A stretch of DNA of 44,822 nt from Tardiphaga sp. (GCA_030147505.1 JASBVG010000083.1:1-44822), one strand, 5' to 3'. Positions 34,800-44,659 are shown, numbered from the stretch's first letter. A program made the numbers and translations. The notes: generated by a model not told the origin, from the sequence alone.

Positions 34800-36080
34800 C
34801 TATTCGGCCGGGGCCAGCCGTACCGCGTAGGCTCCGCTCTGTTGACGGATGCGAGCTGCCCTCTTGCGATACCAGATATATACGCCCGTGACGGACAGCA
34901 TGGCCACGACGATTCCCATGATCGAAATCAGGATGCGCCCCGGTAAGCCCAAGATGCGACCGGAGTGGAGAGGAAACTGAGCTTGAAGAAAGATGTCCGC
35001 CGCAGTGCCTTTCCAAGGCGTCCTGTCGCCTTCTAACGCGGCGGTGCGGCTGTCGTAGTACAGGGCAGGATTGCCTACTCCGCCCACTCCGTGGCCGTCC
35101 TCAGGCTTGAAAAAAGTGACACCGTATAACCCAACTCGGCGGGCGTAGAACATGCTGCCCACCGGAGCGGTCCAGCCTCGCGCCTGAGCCTCCGCCTTTG
35201 CTAGAGCCAGGATTTCCTCATACGTGGCAACGGGTGCGATAGGCGCTTCTATCGCTGTAGGCGTTCGCTTCATGAAGGCGCTTGGCGTTACCTGCGAGAC
35301 GGTCGCCATGATAGGGTAGAACACCTCGCGGTACAGGTTCAGGGAGAAACCTGTGAAGGCAATTACGAATAGAAGAACCCATGTCCAAAGACCGAAAGCT
35401 CGATGCAGATCGAAATTGATGCGATAGGCACTGCCAGTGGTCTTAACCCTCCAAGCGGGTTTCCACCGCTGCCAAAAGCCTTTCCCAAGCTCTCGCTCCA
35501 CCGATGCAGCGCGGGCTGCTCGCGCCTTACGCCTTGCTGGTAAAGTTAGGTAGAAGCCGAAGAAACAATCAACCGTCCAAACAAGGGCTATCACGCCCAT
35601 GAGCCAGTAACCAACCCGATCGGTCCCCCACATACGCGGGATGTGAAGCGTGTAGTGCAATCTGTACAAGAACGAGACGAAAGTTTCCCGGGTGATAGGC
35701 CAGACCGCGCCCCATTTCCGTCTCCCAAGTTCAGCGCCGGTGACCGGATCGAAGTAAACTTGGTTGTAGTCCAGATCGTAAAGCTGGCCGCTTGCCGGAT
35801 TCACTCTCGGCTGAACGGCGAACATGCCGCTCTCGCCTTTCTCATTCGCTAGCCGGAAAAATGTGACCTGCGCAGCAGGGTTAGCCACCTCGAACCGCTT
35901 CACAACCTCGAACACGGAGGTGGCTTCGCCAGACGAGCTGGCATGCATCAAGTGGGGATTGAGCGCATCGTCAAGCTCATGGTCCCAAGAAATTACCGCA
36001 CCCGTTAATCCTGACACGAAAAGAAAGACGGCCAGGGCAAGGCCAACCCAACGGTGAAGAAGACCTATGATCGTGCGCAT
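34800..36080 (-). CDS. PepSY-associated transmembrane protein
   Basis: Proteins of this family (PiuB-like) are often paired with TonB-dependent siderophore receptors and may reduce or release iron in the periplasm or inner membrane. The 426-residue protein has helices at its start (IIGLLHRWVGLALAVFLFVS), a PepSY-type periplasmic region, LHYTLHIP, further helices around residues 200 and 250, and a last one (ISIMGIVVAMLSVTGVYIWY). His residues in GLLHRW, LHYTLH and FDLHRAFGLW could bind haem. ATG 36080 follows GAGGT; a longer frame upstream overlaps the intergenic hairpin. It is island cargo, 111 bp after the receptor. Confidence 0.88.
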   Translation of the reverse strand: MRTIIGLLHRWVGLALAVFLFVSGLTGAVISWDHELDDALNPHLMHASSSGEATSVFEVVKRFEVANPAAQVTFFRLANEKGESGMFAVQPRVNPASGQLYDLDYNQVYFDPVTGAELGRRKWGAVWPITRETFVSFLYRLHYTLHIPRMWGTDRVGYWLMGVIALVWTVDCFFGFYLTLPARRKARAARAASVERELGKGFWQRWKPAWRVKTTGSAYRINFDLHRAFGLWTWVLLFVIAFTGFSLNLYREVFYPIMATVSQVTPSAFMKRTPTAIEAPIAPVATYEEILALAKAEAQARGWTAPVGSMFYARRVGLYGVTFFKPEDGHGVGGVGNPALYYDSRTAALEGDRTPWKGTAADIFLQAQFPLHSGRILGLPGRILISIMGIVVAMLSVTGVYIWYRKRAARIRQQSGAYAVRLAPAE

Positions 36081-36093
36081 AGATACCTCGAAA

Positions 36094-36117
36094 TCGCAAT
36101 CATCATTTGTAATGCGA
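36094..36117. promoter_or_regulatory. Fur-like dyad before the PepSY gene
   Basis: A 24-bp AT-rich stretch has outer arms TCGCA/TGCGA and a centre ATCATCATTTGTAA that resembles part of an iron-responsive Fur box. It ends 14 bases before the PepSY start codon. The match is partial, so this is a suggestion based on iron-uptake context. Confidence 0.3.
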
Positions 36118-36138
36118 CTTGGAACAAGTCCGCCTAAA

Positions 36139-36167
36139 CATCCCCACGCTTCGTGAGCGTGAGGATG
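36139..36167 (-). terminator. hairpin between receptor and PepSY genes
   Basis: A 12-bp stem with one mismatch (CATCC-C-ACGCT mirrored by AGCGT-GA-GGATG) encloses a five-base loop. On the minus strand only TTT follows. It may partly stop transcription from the receptor gene into the PepSY gene. Confidence 0.45.
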
Positions 36168-36191
36168 TAACAATTACGCGCTTTGAGGCAA

Positions 36192-38582
36192 CTACCACTT
36201 GTATGAGAGCGTCGCCAAAACAGTTCTGCCTATACCTTGGCTACACTGAATGATCGAATTGCAACCTGCCACATGCCATGTATCGAATAGATTTGTTGCG
36301 TTGATCCTAAGGTTCGTGCCTTTCATAGCGGGTGACAGATAGGCGAAGTCGTAGCTGACCATCATATCGAATAGAGTGTAGCCAGGCGTAACCAAAGTAA
36401 ATGCTGGTACATTGCCTACGACACCTCCGTAGTTCACAGCAGGTTGCCACGCCTCGCGCGAGCTGACGTACCTGACCCCGCCGCCGACTGTGACGCCACG
36501 TAAATCGCCGTCGAGCTTATACTGCCCCCAAACCGATGCGGCGTTGCGAGGATTGTAGTTAGGCGTAGTCCCGACTTCCCCCGGACGATTTGATACCGTC
36601 ACGGTGGCATCGAGATACGTGTAGGCTGCAATCAGACTGAAATTATCCGTGAGCTCGGTGCGAGCCTCGAACTCGGCGCCGAGCGTGTGAATTTCGCCGG
36701 TTTGGATCGAGAAGCCAGCGTTTACCGGATCAGGCGTCAATACATTCTGCTGCGTTAAATCGAACACTGCGGCAGTCAAAAGTGTGCGGGTTCCGGGAGG
36801 CTGGTATTTTACACCACCTTCGTATTGAGCGCCCGTTGTAGGCCGCAGCGGAACGCCTCCAAATGCGGTACCAATGATCGGCTCGAAGGAAGTGCCATAC
36901 GTCACATAAGGCGTAATGCCGTTGTCGAACTGATACGCAAGCGCCGCACGGCCCGTGAATGCCGAATCATCAGGCCCACGAAAACCCAAATTGCCCAGTT
37001 TATTGTTGGTGAGAGATTCGGCCCAATCCTGCCGTCCGCCCAGCGTCAAAATCCATCGGTCGAATTTGATCTGATCCTGGAAATAGATGGCGGAGTGCTG
37101 CTGCTTATACGCATCGTTTTGCAGGAAGCCAGTTGGCGGTTGCGTTGCAGCGATGTTGTAGACGGGATTGTAAAGGTTCAGCGTGAATGCCGTGCCGCCA
37201 CCACTGAGGAACAGGTACGTCGCATCGACGTCCCGATAGTCATAGCCGACAACCGCCGTATGCGAGAATGGACCGGTCGAAAAACGAGCTTCAAGTTGGT
37301 TATCAAGTGTGAACTGCTCGGTATGAGCATACTGAGCGATCGTTCCAAGTCTCACCGTTTGGAGCGAGGCGTCTCCTAATGCCAGACCTGTTCTTGGATC
37401 ATTGCCTGTCGCCAAACTGTTCGATGGCCTGGCGATGGCGGAGGTGAGCAAATCGTTGTCCGTCTGAACGAACCGGAAATTCTGCCGGAACGTAAGCATC
37501 TCGTCAAAGCGGTGCTCGAAAGCGTACCCTGCGGTGAACTGCTCGCGCTTGATGCGGTCATAGTTCGGATTGCCTAGATAAAGCGACTGGCTCAGACGCC
37601 CGTTCTGATTGGGCAAAATCATGCCCGACGCCGGGAGGTAGTTGAACAGATTGAACCGGTTGTCCGCGTGGAAATAGCTAGCCATCGCGGTGAGCGAGGT
37701 CTGCTCGTTTCTTACGGTAATCGACGGAGCTATGAACTGGCGACTGTCTTGCAGATAGTCGACCTGATGATTGGAATCACGTGCTAGCCCCACAACCCGG
37801 AATAGAGCGTCAGGGTTTCCATTGATGCGGTCAGAGAAATCAAACTGCACTTGTTTGCGGTCGAAGCTTCCGCCTTGGACAGCAATTTCATGAAATGGCT
37901 TATCAAGCGGTCTCTTGCTGACCATGTTGATGATGCCGCCCGGCCCGCTTGCGCCATACAGCCCTGAAGATGGCCCGCGAAGGCTCTCGACCCTTTCCAC
38001 ATTGTAAGGCTCAACTTCGGCGTATGCGGCACTGGCGGGTGGGCGGGGCAGTCGAAGGCCATCAAGATATAGGTCGGCTACGTAGCCACGCTGGCGGATA
38101 AAAGTACTTGTAAAGTCACCGACGCCCAGCGTCTCCGATGATACGCCCGGCGTGTAACGCAAGGCTTGTCCGATGCTCTGCGCACCCTGCGCTGTAATCT
38201 GGTCGGCTGTCACCACACTCACGGATTGAGGAACCTCAACGAGTGGCGTGTCTGTCTTCGTTCCCGATGCGCTTCGCGTAGCTACAAGACCTCGAACAGG
38301 GCCGGTGCCACTCTCAAAAGCGTTGGTGGCAATAGGAGCCGTAGGAGCAGGCTCCGCCACGCGCGACCGAGCTGGTATGGCACGTCGAACCTGCGACTGC
38401 CGCGAAGGCGTCGCTCGTCGGACGACTGTTTGGCGCGGAGCCGGAGCATCAACGGTGACGGGCGGCAGGTTAGTCTGCGCCGACTGCGCGGAAGCGAGGT
38501 CGGAAGACGCACCGAGAACGAGATAGCTGGCGGCACACACGAAAAAAGACCGCGATGCCTGAAAACCTTTGCCCCAAAGCAT
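36192..38582 (-). CDS. TonB-dependent siderophore receptor
   Basis: This is an outer-membrane gated barrel that imports a ferric siderophore with TonB energy. The 796-residue precursor has a signal peptide (FFVCAASYLVLGASSDLASA), a Pro/Arg/Thr-rich stretch (about residues 40-85), a plug domain with VEVPQSVSVVTADQI, YVADLYLDGLRLP and RGPSSGLYGASGPGGIINMV, and a 22-strand-type barrel ending in the aromatic LSYKW. The fit is the FhuA/FoxA-type class; no N-terminal signalling domain is present. The ATG at 38582 is chosen; a TTG at 38597 is an alternative. The siderophore cannot be read from sequence. Confidence 0.93.
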   Translation of the reverse strand: MLWGKGFQASRSFFVCAASYLVLGASSDLASAQSAQTNLPPVTVDAPAPRQTVVRRATPSRQSQVRRAIPARSRVAEPAPTAPIATNAFESGTGPVRGLVATRSASGTKTDTPLVEVPQSVSVVTADQITAQGAQSIGQALRYTPGVSSETLGVGDFTSTFIRQRGYVADLYLDGLRLPRPPASAAYAEVEPYNVERVESLRGPSSGLYGASGPGGIINMVSKRPLDKPFHEIAVQGGSFDRKQVQFDFSDRINGNPDALFRVVGLARDSNHQVDYLQDSRQFIAPSITVRNEQTSLTAMASYFHADNRFNLFNYLPASGMILPNQNGRLSQSLYLGNPNYDRIKREQFTAGYAFEHRFDEMLTFRQNFRFVQTDNDLLTSAIARPSNSLATGNDPRTGLALGDASLQTVRLGTIAQYAHTEQFTLDNQLEARFSTGPFSHTAVVGYDYRDVDATYLFLSGGGTAFTLNLYNPVYNIAATQPPTGFLQNDAYKQQHSAIYFQDQIKFDRWILTLGGRQDWAESLTNNKLGNLGFRGPDDSAFTGRAALAYQFDNGITPYVTYGTSFEPIIGTAFGGVPLRPTTGAQYEGGVKYQPPGTRTLLTAAVFDLTQQNVLTPDPVNAGFSIQTGEIHTLGAEFEARTELTDNFSLIAAYTYLDATVTVSNRPGEVGTTPNYNPRNAASVWGQYKLDGDLRGVTVGGGVRYVSSREAWQPAVNYGGVVGNVPAFTLVTPGYTLFDMMVSYDFAYLSPAMKGTNLRINATNLFDTWHVAGCNSIIQCSQGIGRTVLATLSYKW

Positions 38583-38597
38583 ATTAGATAGCCCCAA

Positions 38598-38801
38598 TAG
38601 TTATTCCCCAAAGAGGCTCTAGTCAGCAGTAGCAATATTTGCACTCACTACTTCTTCGAGGCGTTCTAAGAAGGCGCGGAACAAGGGCCTGCGTTGCAGT
38701 TGCGTCACATTCGTGCGGCAGCTCGCCGCAGGCGCTGGTTGCCAGTATAGGCCCAGAGCCATGCTACCCAACGCTTGGCCAGATATAGCTTAAACTTTCT
38801 C
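38598..38801. other. non-coding stretch between receptor and integrase remnant
   Basis: Nothing coding is supported here. It is AT-richer than the chromosome, should carry the receptor promoter, and probably includes the join created when the rest of the integrase and island was lost. Confidence 0.4.
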
Positions 38802-39391
38802 TCAGGTTCCTTTGAGAGCTGTCGGCGGCCTTAAGAAGGACTTCACCTTGGCGGCTCGGATGCTGGCAGCTTGCAGCTCGCGAGCTATCAACTTGCGGCT
38901 TGGAGAAGCAGGATCGAGCCAAAGCTCAATTCCGTCCCATGACAGAACTCGTCTACCTCGCTGAGGAAGAAAGCATCGGCCTGCCCCGAGCAAAGCCGTG
39001 TCGGGCGCTGGCGTCGAACTCTGCGCAGTCCACGACGTATTCCTCAAATGTAGGCGTCGGATCGTCAGGAAGCTGCTCAGGGGCACTGAACCCTGCGATG
39101 CGCTGCTCGTCATCCTCATCCACTAAGTGAACATAGTACGCTTCACCAATCCGCTTAATGGTTGCGGCATCCAATTCGATAAGAGGCAGTGCCGAAAGAG
39201 CGCCGAGCATCGGCCCACTCACGGTCCACGTCCACGGCGGCAAGCGCATGCAGCCGCTTCGCCTCAGCGCCGTCCTTGGTTCGCAAGGACCGCTTCTCCT
39301 CCCACTTGCCGATGACCGCCTTCAAATCATCCGGCACAGCTTTACGGAAATAACAAACGCCCGTGTCGGGATGCTCCCAAGGCCGAGACAT
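38802..39391 (-). pseudogene. tyrosine-recombinase-type integrase, N-terminal remnant in three frames
   Basis: Reading from ATG 39391, the first frame gives SRPWEHPDTGVCYFRKAVPD and EWADARR, the pattern of the N-terminal region of site-specific integrases (DUF6538-like). The similarity moves to a second frame near 39205 (LDAATIKRIGEAYYVHLVDE and FEEYVVDCAEFDASARHGFA) and to a third near 38980 (LSWDGIELWLDPASPSRKLI). So there are two frameshifts. Then the similarity stops near 38802, before any catalytic domain with the R-H-R-Y residues. The gene points away from tRNA-Leu, as expected for the integrase of this island. Confidence 0.75.
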
Positions 39392-39488
39392 GATGAGAAT
39401 CATTCGTACCACTCGCTTGTACCAGCGAGCAGCCAAGAACCATCGATTTTCAAGGATTTGTAGAGCAATCAATGCCTTAGAAAGGCAA

Positions 39489-39575
<87 letters not shown>

Positions 39576-39738
39576 ACATGCTTTGCAGCACGTGGCGCGG
39601 TGTGTAGGGGGCCGTTACGCACTTGTCAAATTGCTTTGTGCAATTCCTTTCCGCTGTACAGGCATCACAGCTTGGCGTATCGCGAAACGGTCTAAACTGC
39701 CGCCGTTTTCCGTCTGACTTATGCAAGGAACTGACCCC

Positions 39739-40707
39739 ATGGCTGCCCCCATCGACACCCTCGTCACGGTTTTCGGCGGATCCGGCTTCGTGGGACGGCA
39801 TGTGGTCCGCGCGCTGGCCAAGCGCGAATACCGGATTCGTGTTGCCGTGCGCCGGCCGGAGCTGGCCGGCCACCTGCAGCCGCTCGGCCGTGTCGGCCAG
39901 ATCCATGCCGTGCAGGCCAATGTCCGCAACCCCGCCTCCATCAAGGCCGCCATGCGCGACGCTTCGATCGTGGTGAACCTGGTCGGCATCCTCAGCGAAG
40001 GCGGCAGGCAGAGCTTCGACGCCGTGCAGGCCGAAGGCGCCGGCGCCATCGCCCGGGCCGCCGCCGAGATCGGCGCCCGCATGGTGCATGTCTCGGCCAT
40101 CGGCGCCGATGCCGATTCCGAATCGGCCTATTCCCGCGCCAAGGCCGCCGGCGAGCGGAATGTGCTCGCAGCCGTGCCGTCGGCCTCGATCCTGCGTCCC
40201 TCGCTGGTGTTCGGCCCGGAAGACAGCCTGACCAACCGCTTCGCCTCGCTGGCCCGCATCGCGCCCGTGATGCCAGTGTTCGGCGCCGAGACGAAGATGC
40301 AGCCGGTGTTCGTCGGCGATGTCGCCCAGGCCGTGGCCGATGCGGCCGCGGGCAAGACCAGGCCGGGCGCCGTTTATGAGCTCGGCGGCCCGGAAGTGCT
40401 GACCATGCAGGAGATCGTCGAGATCGTGCTCAAGACCATCGAGCGCGAACGCATGATCCTGCCGGTACCGATGGGCATCGCCAGGCTGAAGTCCTATTTC
40501 CTGCAATTCGCGCCGGGCGATTTCAAGCTGACCCCGGATCAGGTGGCGATGCTGAAGATGGACAATGTCGTCTCCGAAGCCGCCAAGGTCGCCGGCCTGA
40601 CGCTGGAAGGCCTCGGCATCGCACCGGATTCACTGGAAGCCGTGGCCCCGCAATATCTCTGGCGCTTCCGCGCCACCGGCCAGTTTGCCCATAACGGCGC
40701 GAACTGA
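39739..40707 (+). CDS. NAD(P)-binding protein, NDUFA9-like complex I NADH dehydrogenase accessory family
   Basis: This atypical short-chain dehydrogenase-type protein is related to NDUFA9, an accessory subunit of respiratory complex I. The 322 residues start with a Rossmann motif VFGGSGFVGRH (residues 11-21), then NVRNPASIKAAMRDA, VVNLVGIL, VHVSAIGADADSESAYSRAK, and LRPSLVFGPEDSLTNRFASL, which are typical of the group. I chose ATG 39739, with AAGGA upstream; an ATG six codons earlier is possible. It may bind NADPH structurally rather than catalyse a reaction (family knowledge). A strong terminator follows. Confidence 0.9.
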   Translation: MAAPIDTLVTVFGGSGFVGRHVVRALAKREYRIRVAVRRPELAGHLQPLGRVGQIHAVQANVRNPASIKAAMRDASIVVNLVGILSEGGRQSFDAVQAEGAGAIARAAAEIGARMVHVSAIGADADSESAYSRAKAAGERNVLAAVPSASILRPSLVFGPEDSLTNRFASLARIAPVMPVFGAETKMQPVFVGDVAQAVADAAAGKTRPGAVYELGGPEVLTMQEIVEIVLKTIERERMILPVPMGIARLKSYFLQFAPGDFKLTPDQVAMLKMDNVVSEAAKVAGLTLEGLGIAPDSLEAVAPQYLWRFRATGQFAHNGAN

Positions 40708-40726
40708 GCTCTTCGACTATCAAAAA

Positions 40727-40758
40727 CAAAGGCCCGCAACGATCGGTGCGGGCCTTTG
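40727..40758. terminator. intrinsic terminator between the NDUFA9-like gene and gpmA
   Basis: AAAGGCCCGCA (40728-40738) mirrors TGCGGGCCTTT (40747-40757) around a short loop. A and T runs on both sides let it work in both directions, which suits its place between two convergent genes. Confidence 0.88.
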
Positions 40759-40816
40759 TCGTTACGGACCCGCCTCACTGATGCCGCAAGATTTGCCGCA
40801 ACAATGACGCAAGAAA

Positions 40817-41437
40817 TCACGCCAGATCGAGCTTGGAAGCCACCGTCGCGTCGGCATTGAGCTTGTAGATGATCGGCGCGCCCGTGCCGAGTTCGCGGGC
40901 CAGAATGCCCTCCGGCGACAGCTTTTCCAGCACCATGATCAGCGCGCGCAGCGAATTGCCATGCGCGGCCACCAGCGTGCGCTCGCCGCGCAGGACGCCG
41001 GGCAGGATCTCCTGCACATAGTAAGGCAGCGTGCGCGCCAGCGTGTCCTTCAGACTCTCGCCGCCGGGCGGCGGGACGTCATAGGACCGGCGCCAGACAT
41101 GCACCTGCTCCTCGCCCCACTTGGCCCGGGCGTCATCCTTGTTGAGACCGGAGAGGTCACCGTAATCGCGTTCGTTCAGCGCAAGGTTCCTGGTCACGGG
41201 AATGCCGGTCTGGCCCATTTCCTCCAGCGCCAGCTTCAGCGTGTGCTGGGCGCGGGTGAGCGCCGAGGTGAAGGCGACGTCGAAGGTCAGGCCCTGCGCC
41301 TTCAGCTTGCGGCCGGCCTCCCTGGCTTCGGTGACACCTTTCTCAGTGAGGTCCGGGTCTTTCCAGCCAGTGAACAGGTTCTTCAGGTTCCAGTCGCTCT
41401 GGCCGTGGCGGACAAGCACGAGAAGGCGGTCAGTCAT
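40817..41437 (-). CDS. gpmA: 2,3-bisphosphoglycerate-dependent phosphoglycerate mutase
   Basis: GpmA interconverts 3- and 2-phosphoglycerate in glycolysis. The 206-residue protein has the phosphohistidine His11 in [39 protein letters not shown], and AHGNSLRAL with the second His. I chose ATG 41437 ([12 protein letters not shown]); an upstream frame overlaps dapB. It is the last gene of a minus-strand run, 25 bp after dapB. Confidence 0.96.
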   Translation of the reverse strand: MTDRLLVLVRHGQSDWNLKNLFTGWKDPDLTEKGVTEAREAGRKLKAQGLTFDVAFTSALTRAQHTLKLALEEMGQTGIPVTRNLALNERDYGDLSGLNKDDARAKWGEEQVHVWRRSYDVPPPGGESLKDTLARTLPYYVQEILPGVLRGERTLVAAHGNSLRALIMVLEKLSPEGILARELGTGAPIIYKLNADATVASKLDLA

Positions 41438-41462
41438 CACAGATTCCGTTGCTGTTTCTTTT

Positions 41463-42278
41463 TCAGAATTCGCCGAGGCCGAGCACGTCGGCCATCGAAT
41501 AGTGTCCGGGCGGCTTGCCATGCGCCCACATGGCGGCCTTCAGCGCGCCATGGGCGAAGATCATGCGGTCCTCGGCCTTGTGCGTGAGTTCGATGCGCTC
41601 ATGCGGGCCGGCGAAGATCACCATGTGTTCGCCGGCGACGGTGCCGCCACGCAGCGAGGCGAAGCCGATATCGCCGGCCTTGCGCTCGCCGGTGATACCA
41701 TCGCGGCCACGGGCCGAATGCGTATCGAGCGACACCTTGCGGCCGTCCGCTGCAGCTTGGCCGAGCATAAAGGCGGTGCCCGACGGCGCGTCGATCTTGG
41801 CCTTGTGATGCATTTCCAGCACTTCGATGTCGAAACCGTCGTCCAGCGATTGCGCGACACGCTTCACCAATGCGGCGAGCAGGTTGACCCCGAGGCTCAT
41901 ATTGCCGGACTGCACGACGATGGCCTGTTTGGTGACGCTCTTGATGACCGCATCGTCGGAGGCCGAAAGACCAGTGGTGCCGATCACATGCACGATGCCG
42001 CGCTGGGCGGCGATGGCCACATTGGCGATGGTCGCGGCCGGCACTGTGAAATCGAGGATGCCGTCGGCCTCCTTCGACAGCGTCCACAAATCGGCCGAGA
42101 GTTTGATGCCGTTTTCCGGCAGACCGGCGAGCACGCCGGCGTCCTGGCCGAGCAGCTCCGACGTCGGCGCTTCCAGCGCTCCGGCAAGCACGGCGCCCGG
42201 CGTTTCGGCGATGGTGCGGATCAGCGCGCGACCCATGCGGCCGCCGGCGCCGGCAACGATCAATCTCATATCGGACAT
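41463..42278 (-). CDS. dapB: 4-hydroxy-tetrahydrodipicolinate reductase
   Basis: DapB reduces the cyclic precursor in the diaminopimelate/lysine pathway with NAD(P)H. The 271-residue protein has the Rossmann loop GAGGRMGR (10-17), FTVPAAT, GTTG (100-103) and the catalytic segment with His157, His158, Lys161 and APSGTA (164-169). Length is normal. It lies between gpmA and DUF1330 on the minus strand, with a 109-bp gap before it that shows no gene. Confidence 0.97.
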   Translation of the reverse strand: MSDMRLIVAGAGGRMGRALIRTIAETPGAVLAGALEAPTSELLGQDAGVLAGLPENGIKLSADLWTLSKEADGILDFTVPAATIANVAIAAQRGIVHVIGTTGLSASDDAVIKSVTKQAIVVQSGNMSLGVNLLAALVKRVAQSLDDGFDIEVLEMHHKAKIDAPSGTAFMLGQAAADGRKVSLDTHSARGRDGITGERKAGDIGFASLRGGTVAGEHMVIFAGPHERIELTHKAEDRMIFAHGALKAAMWAHGKPPGHYSMADVLGLGEF

Positions 42279-42387
42279 CTGGCGTTCCTTCGTATCTCAC
42301 GCGGTATAGCGGCGCAGTGCCTCCACGGCAACACGCGCACGTCCCCGAAATCCTCAGATACCAATCAGATCAAGCACATGCTTAAGG

Positions 42388-42696
42388 TTAGACGGTTGGC
42401 TGCGGCCCGTCGTACCCCTCGATGATCACGAGATCGCTCTCGCCATGAGGTTTGCGTATCTCGACGAGGCGCTGGTATTCCGGCGAATTGTAGCAGGCGA
42501 GCGCGGTCGGATAATCCTTGAATTCGAGTACGACATTACGCGTGCGCGAAGAACCTTCCTTGGCCTCGAACTGGCCGCCGCGGACGATGAACTTGGCGCC
42601 ATACTTGGCGAAGACCGGGCCGTTCTCGGCCACATACTGCTTGTAGCCGTCCATATTGTGCACATCGACGCGTGCGATCCAGTAAGCTTTCGGCAT
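42388..42696 (-). CDS. DUF1330 family protein
   Basis: This is a small dimeric alpha-beta barrel type protein of unknown function. The 102 residues include AYWIARVDVHNMDGYKQYV, FIVRGGQFEAKEG, NVVLEFKDYPTALACYNSPE and YQRLVEI, all typical of DUF1330. It lies 21 bp after pyrF in the same direction, so it probably shares its transcript. A role in stress or in small-molecule turnover is only guesswork. Confidence 0.93.
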   Translation of the reverse strand: MPKAYWIARVDVHNMDGYKQYVAENGPVFAKYGAKFIVRGGQFEAKEGSSRTRNVVLEFKDYPTALACYNSPEYQRLVEIRKPHGESDLVIIEGYDGPQPTV

Positions 42697-42717
42697 TCGC
42701 TCTCTCCCTGTTGTTGA

Positions 42718-43422
42718 TTAGCCGCGCGTCTGCGCGATCTCGGCGACGATTGCCTCCGCCGCCGCTTTGGGATCGGCTGCCGCAAGGATCGGGCGACCGA
42801 CCACGAGATAATCCGAGCCCGCTGCAATCGCCCTGGCCGGCGTCATCACGCGCTTCTGGTCGCCGAGGTCGGCACCAGCAGGGCGCACGCCGGGCGTCAC
42901 GAGAACCATCTCCGGCTTGATGAGCTTGCGCAGATTGCCCACTTCCTCCGGGGAGCAGACGAGACCGTCGACGCCGAGCACCTGCGCCTGCTGGGCGCGT
43001 GTGGTGACGAGATCGCTGACGCCGAGCTGATAGCCGGCAGCTTTGAGGTCCTCATTGTCGTATGAGGTCAGCACGGTGACAGCAAGAATTTTCAGGTCGG
43101 AACCTTTGCTCGCATTCGCCGCCGCCTGCATGGTTTGCGGATAGGCGTGCACAGTGAGGAAGGTTGCACCCAGCTTGGCAACGCTCTCGACACCCCGCGC
43201 CACCGTGTTGCCGATGTCATGCATTTTGAGATCCGCGAACACCTTCTTGCCGGCGTCAGCGAGCTCGCGTACCAGCGGCAGGCCGCCGGCATAACCGAGC
43301 TGATAGCCGATCTTGTAGAACGTCACGCTGTCGCCAAGACCTTCAACCATCGCTTTGGCCGACGCGACATCGGGGACGTCGAGCGCGACGATCAGGCGGT
43401 CGCGAGGATCCATGACGGTCAT
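42718..43422 (-). CDS. pyrF: orotidine 5'-phosphate decarboxylase
   Basis: PyrF makes UMP by decarboxylating OMP, the last step of de novo pyrimidine synthesis. The 234-residue protein has Lys37 in YKIGYQ and the catalytic set Asp64, Lys66 and Asp69 in [23 protein letters not shown] and YLVVGRPI bind the phosphate. A start three codons later (MDPRDRL) is possible. It begins seven bp after the FMN reductase stop, so the two are likely co-transcribed. Confidence 0.97.
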   Translation of the reverse strand: MTVMDPRDRLIVALDVPDVASAKAMVEGLGDSVTFYKIGYQLGYAGGLPLVRELADAGKKVFADLKMHDIGNTVARGVESVAKLGATFLTVHAYPQTMQAAANASKGSDLKILAVTVLTSYDNEDLKAAGYQLGVSDLVTTRAQQAQVLGVDGLVCSPEEVGNLRKLIKPEMVLVTPGVRPAGADLGDQKRVMTPARAIAAGSDYLVVGRPILAAADPKAAAEAIVAEIAQTRG

Positions 43423-43429
43423 ATCAAAC

Positions 43430-44008
43430 TCACTTCATTTGCTGGGCGACATCGATCAATTGCCGCACCATGGATTGCATCGCCGCGATATCGGCGGGGT
43501 GTTTGAGACGATCCATCTCGTCATAGGCCTGATCGGCATGCGACAGCGCGAGCTGGCTCGGAATGACGAGCGCGCGGCAGGCGGAGAGCACGAGCCGCAG
43601 CGCTTCGAGGCAGCGCGTGCCACCGAGACGTCCGTTGGATGCGGCAGCGATGGCGAAGGCACGACCGCGGAACACATGGCCCCGGCCCTCCTGCCCATCA
43701 TTGACGCGTGAGACCCAATCGATCGTGTTCTTCACCAGGGGCGGCAGGGAGGAATTGTATTCGGGCGTGACGACCAGCACGCCGTGATGCGATCCGATCA
43801 TTCGCTTCAGATTGAGCGCGTGTTTCGGTACGCCGGATGATGCTTCGAGATCGCCGTCATAGATCGGCAACGGATAGTCTCCGAGCGAAATGCGGGTCAC
43901 CTCGGCATCGGCGCGCACCAGTTCGTCGACAGCCGCAGCCGCAAGCCTGGCGTTCAGCGAGCCAGTGCGCAGCGAGCCGGGAATGACAAGAATCTTCGGT
44001 GCAGCCAT
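43430..44008 (-). CDS. NAD(P)H-dependent FMN reductase family protein
   Basis: This flavodoxin-fold oxidoreductase has FMN-binding motifs [18 protein letters not shown] (residues 5-22) and [20 protein letters not shown] (around residue 83), as in azoreductase/ChrR-like proteins. It is 192 residues. It may reduce quinones or other acceptors; the true substrate is unknown. It lies 48 bp downstream of the pmtA-like gene and seven bp before pyrF. Confidence 0.9.
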   Translation of the reverse strand: MAAPKILVIPGSLRTGSLNARLAAAAVDELVRADAEVTRISLGDYPLPIYDGDLEASSGVPKHALNLKRMIGSHHGVLVVTPEYNSSLPPLVKNTIDWVSRVNDGQEGRGHVFRGRAFAIAAASNGRLGGTRCLEALRLVLSACRALVIPSQLALSHADQAYDEMDRLKHPADIAAMQSMVRQLIDVAQQMK

Positions 44009-44056
44009 ATGTTCGATCGCGTTGGTGACAGAGCCGCCGCGCGATCGCGAACGGCC

Positions 44057-44659
44057 TCAGCCCTTGCGATACACCCAGACGCGGGCGGGCGGAAGGTTCA
44101 TCCAGATCCGCTCAGACGCCTCGGTGGACACACCAGGCAGCGATTTCGGGATCGGCGGCGCCACCGAATAGGTGAACTGCACGAAGGGCGCATGCGGCGC
44201 GAGCGCCGCAAAGGCATCGCGGATCAGCTTCAGGCGTGTCAGCATTGGCTTGGTGACCAGCGGCAGACCGGAGACGACGGCAGAGGCCGGCTCCTTCAGC
44301 ACGTCCCAAAGCGTATCACGCAGCGTATAGGCATCGCCCTGCACTACGGTCGCCTGCGGATAGCGCTCACGCAGCAACGCGCAGAAGGTCGGATTGAATT
44401 CGACGAGCACCAGACGCTTCTGATCGATCCCATGCGCCACGAGCGCCGTGGTGATTGCGCCGGTGCCAGGGCCAAGTTCGATGACGGGGCCGGTGCCTTT
44501 CGGATCGACATATTGCGCCATGGTACGGGCAAGCGCTTTGCCCGATGGCATCACCGCGCCCATATGCAGCGGTTTATCGATCCATGAGCGGATAAAGCGG
44601 ACTTCGTCATCGAGACGAAGCGGCTTTTTCAACGTACGCGCGGACGATTGCAGAGGCAT
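44057..44659 (-). CDS. class I SAM-dependent methyltransferase, phospholipid N-methyltransferase (PmtA)-like
   Basis: The 200-residue protein has the SAM-binding motif VIELGPGTGAIT (about residues 59-70), LVLVEFNPTFCALLRERYP, and SGLPLVTKP in the place of motif IV. The N-terminal RLDDEVRFIRSWIDKPLHMG resembles rhizobial PmtA, which methylates phosphatidylethanolamine towards phosphatidylcholine, and also KsgA-like enzymes. Size fits PmtA better. I chose ATG 44659 (MPLQSSARTLKKP); a longer frame upstream has no family similarity. It lies 93 bp after the probable dnaJ end. Confidence 0.82.
   Translation of the reverse strand: MPLQSSARTLKKPLRLDDEVRFIRSWIDKPLHMGAVMPSGKALARTMAQYVDPKGTGPVIELGPGTGAITTALVAHGIDQKRLVLVEFNPTFCALLRERYPQATVVQGDAYTLRDTLWDVLKEPASAVVSGLPLVTKPMLTRLKLIRDAFAALAPHAPFVQFTYSVAPPIPKSLPGVSTEASERIWMNLPPARVWVYRKG

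Noticed and set aside
39391..39401. ATGA-GAA-TCAT dyad as the iron box of the siderophore receptor
   Set aside because: It is about 800 bp from the receptor start and inside the integrase remnant start, so direct control is unlikely; mentioned only as a weak observation.
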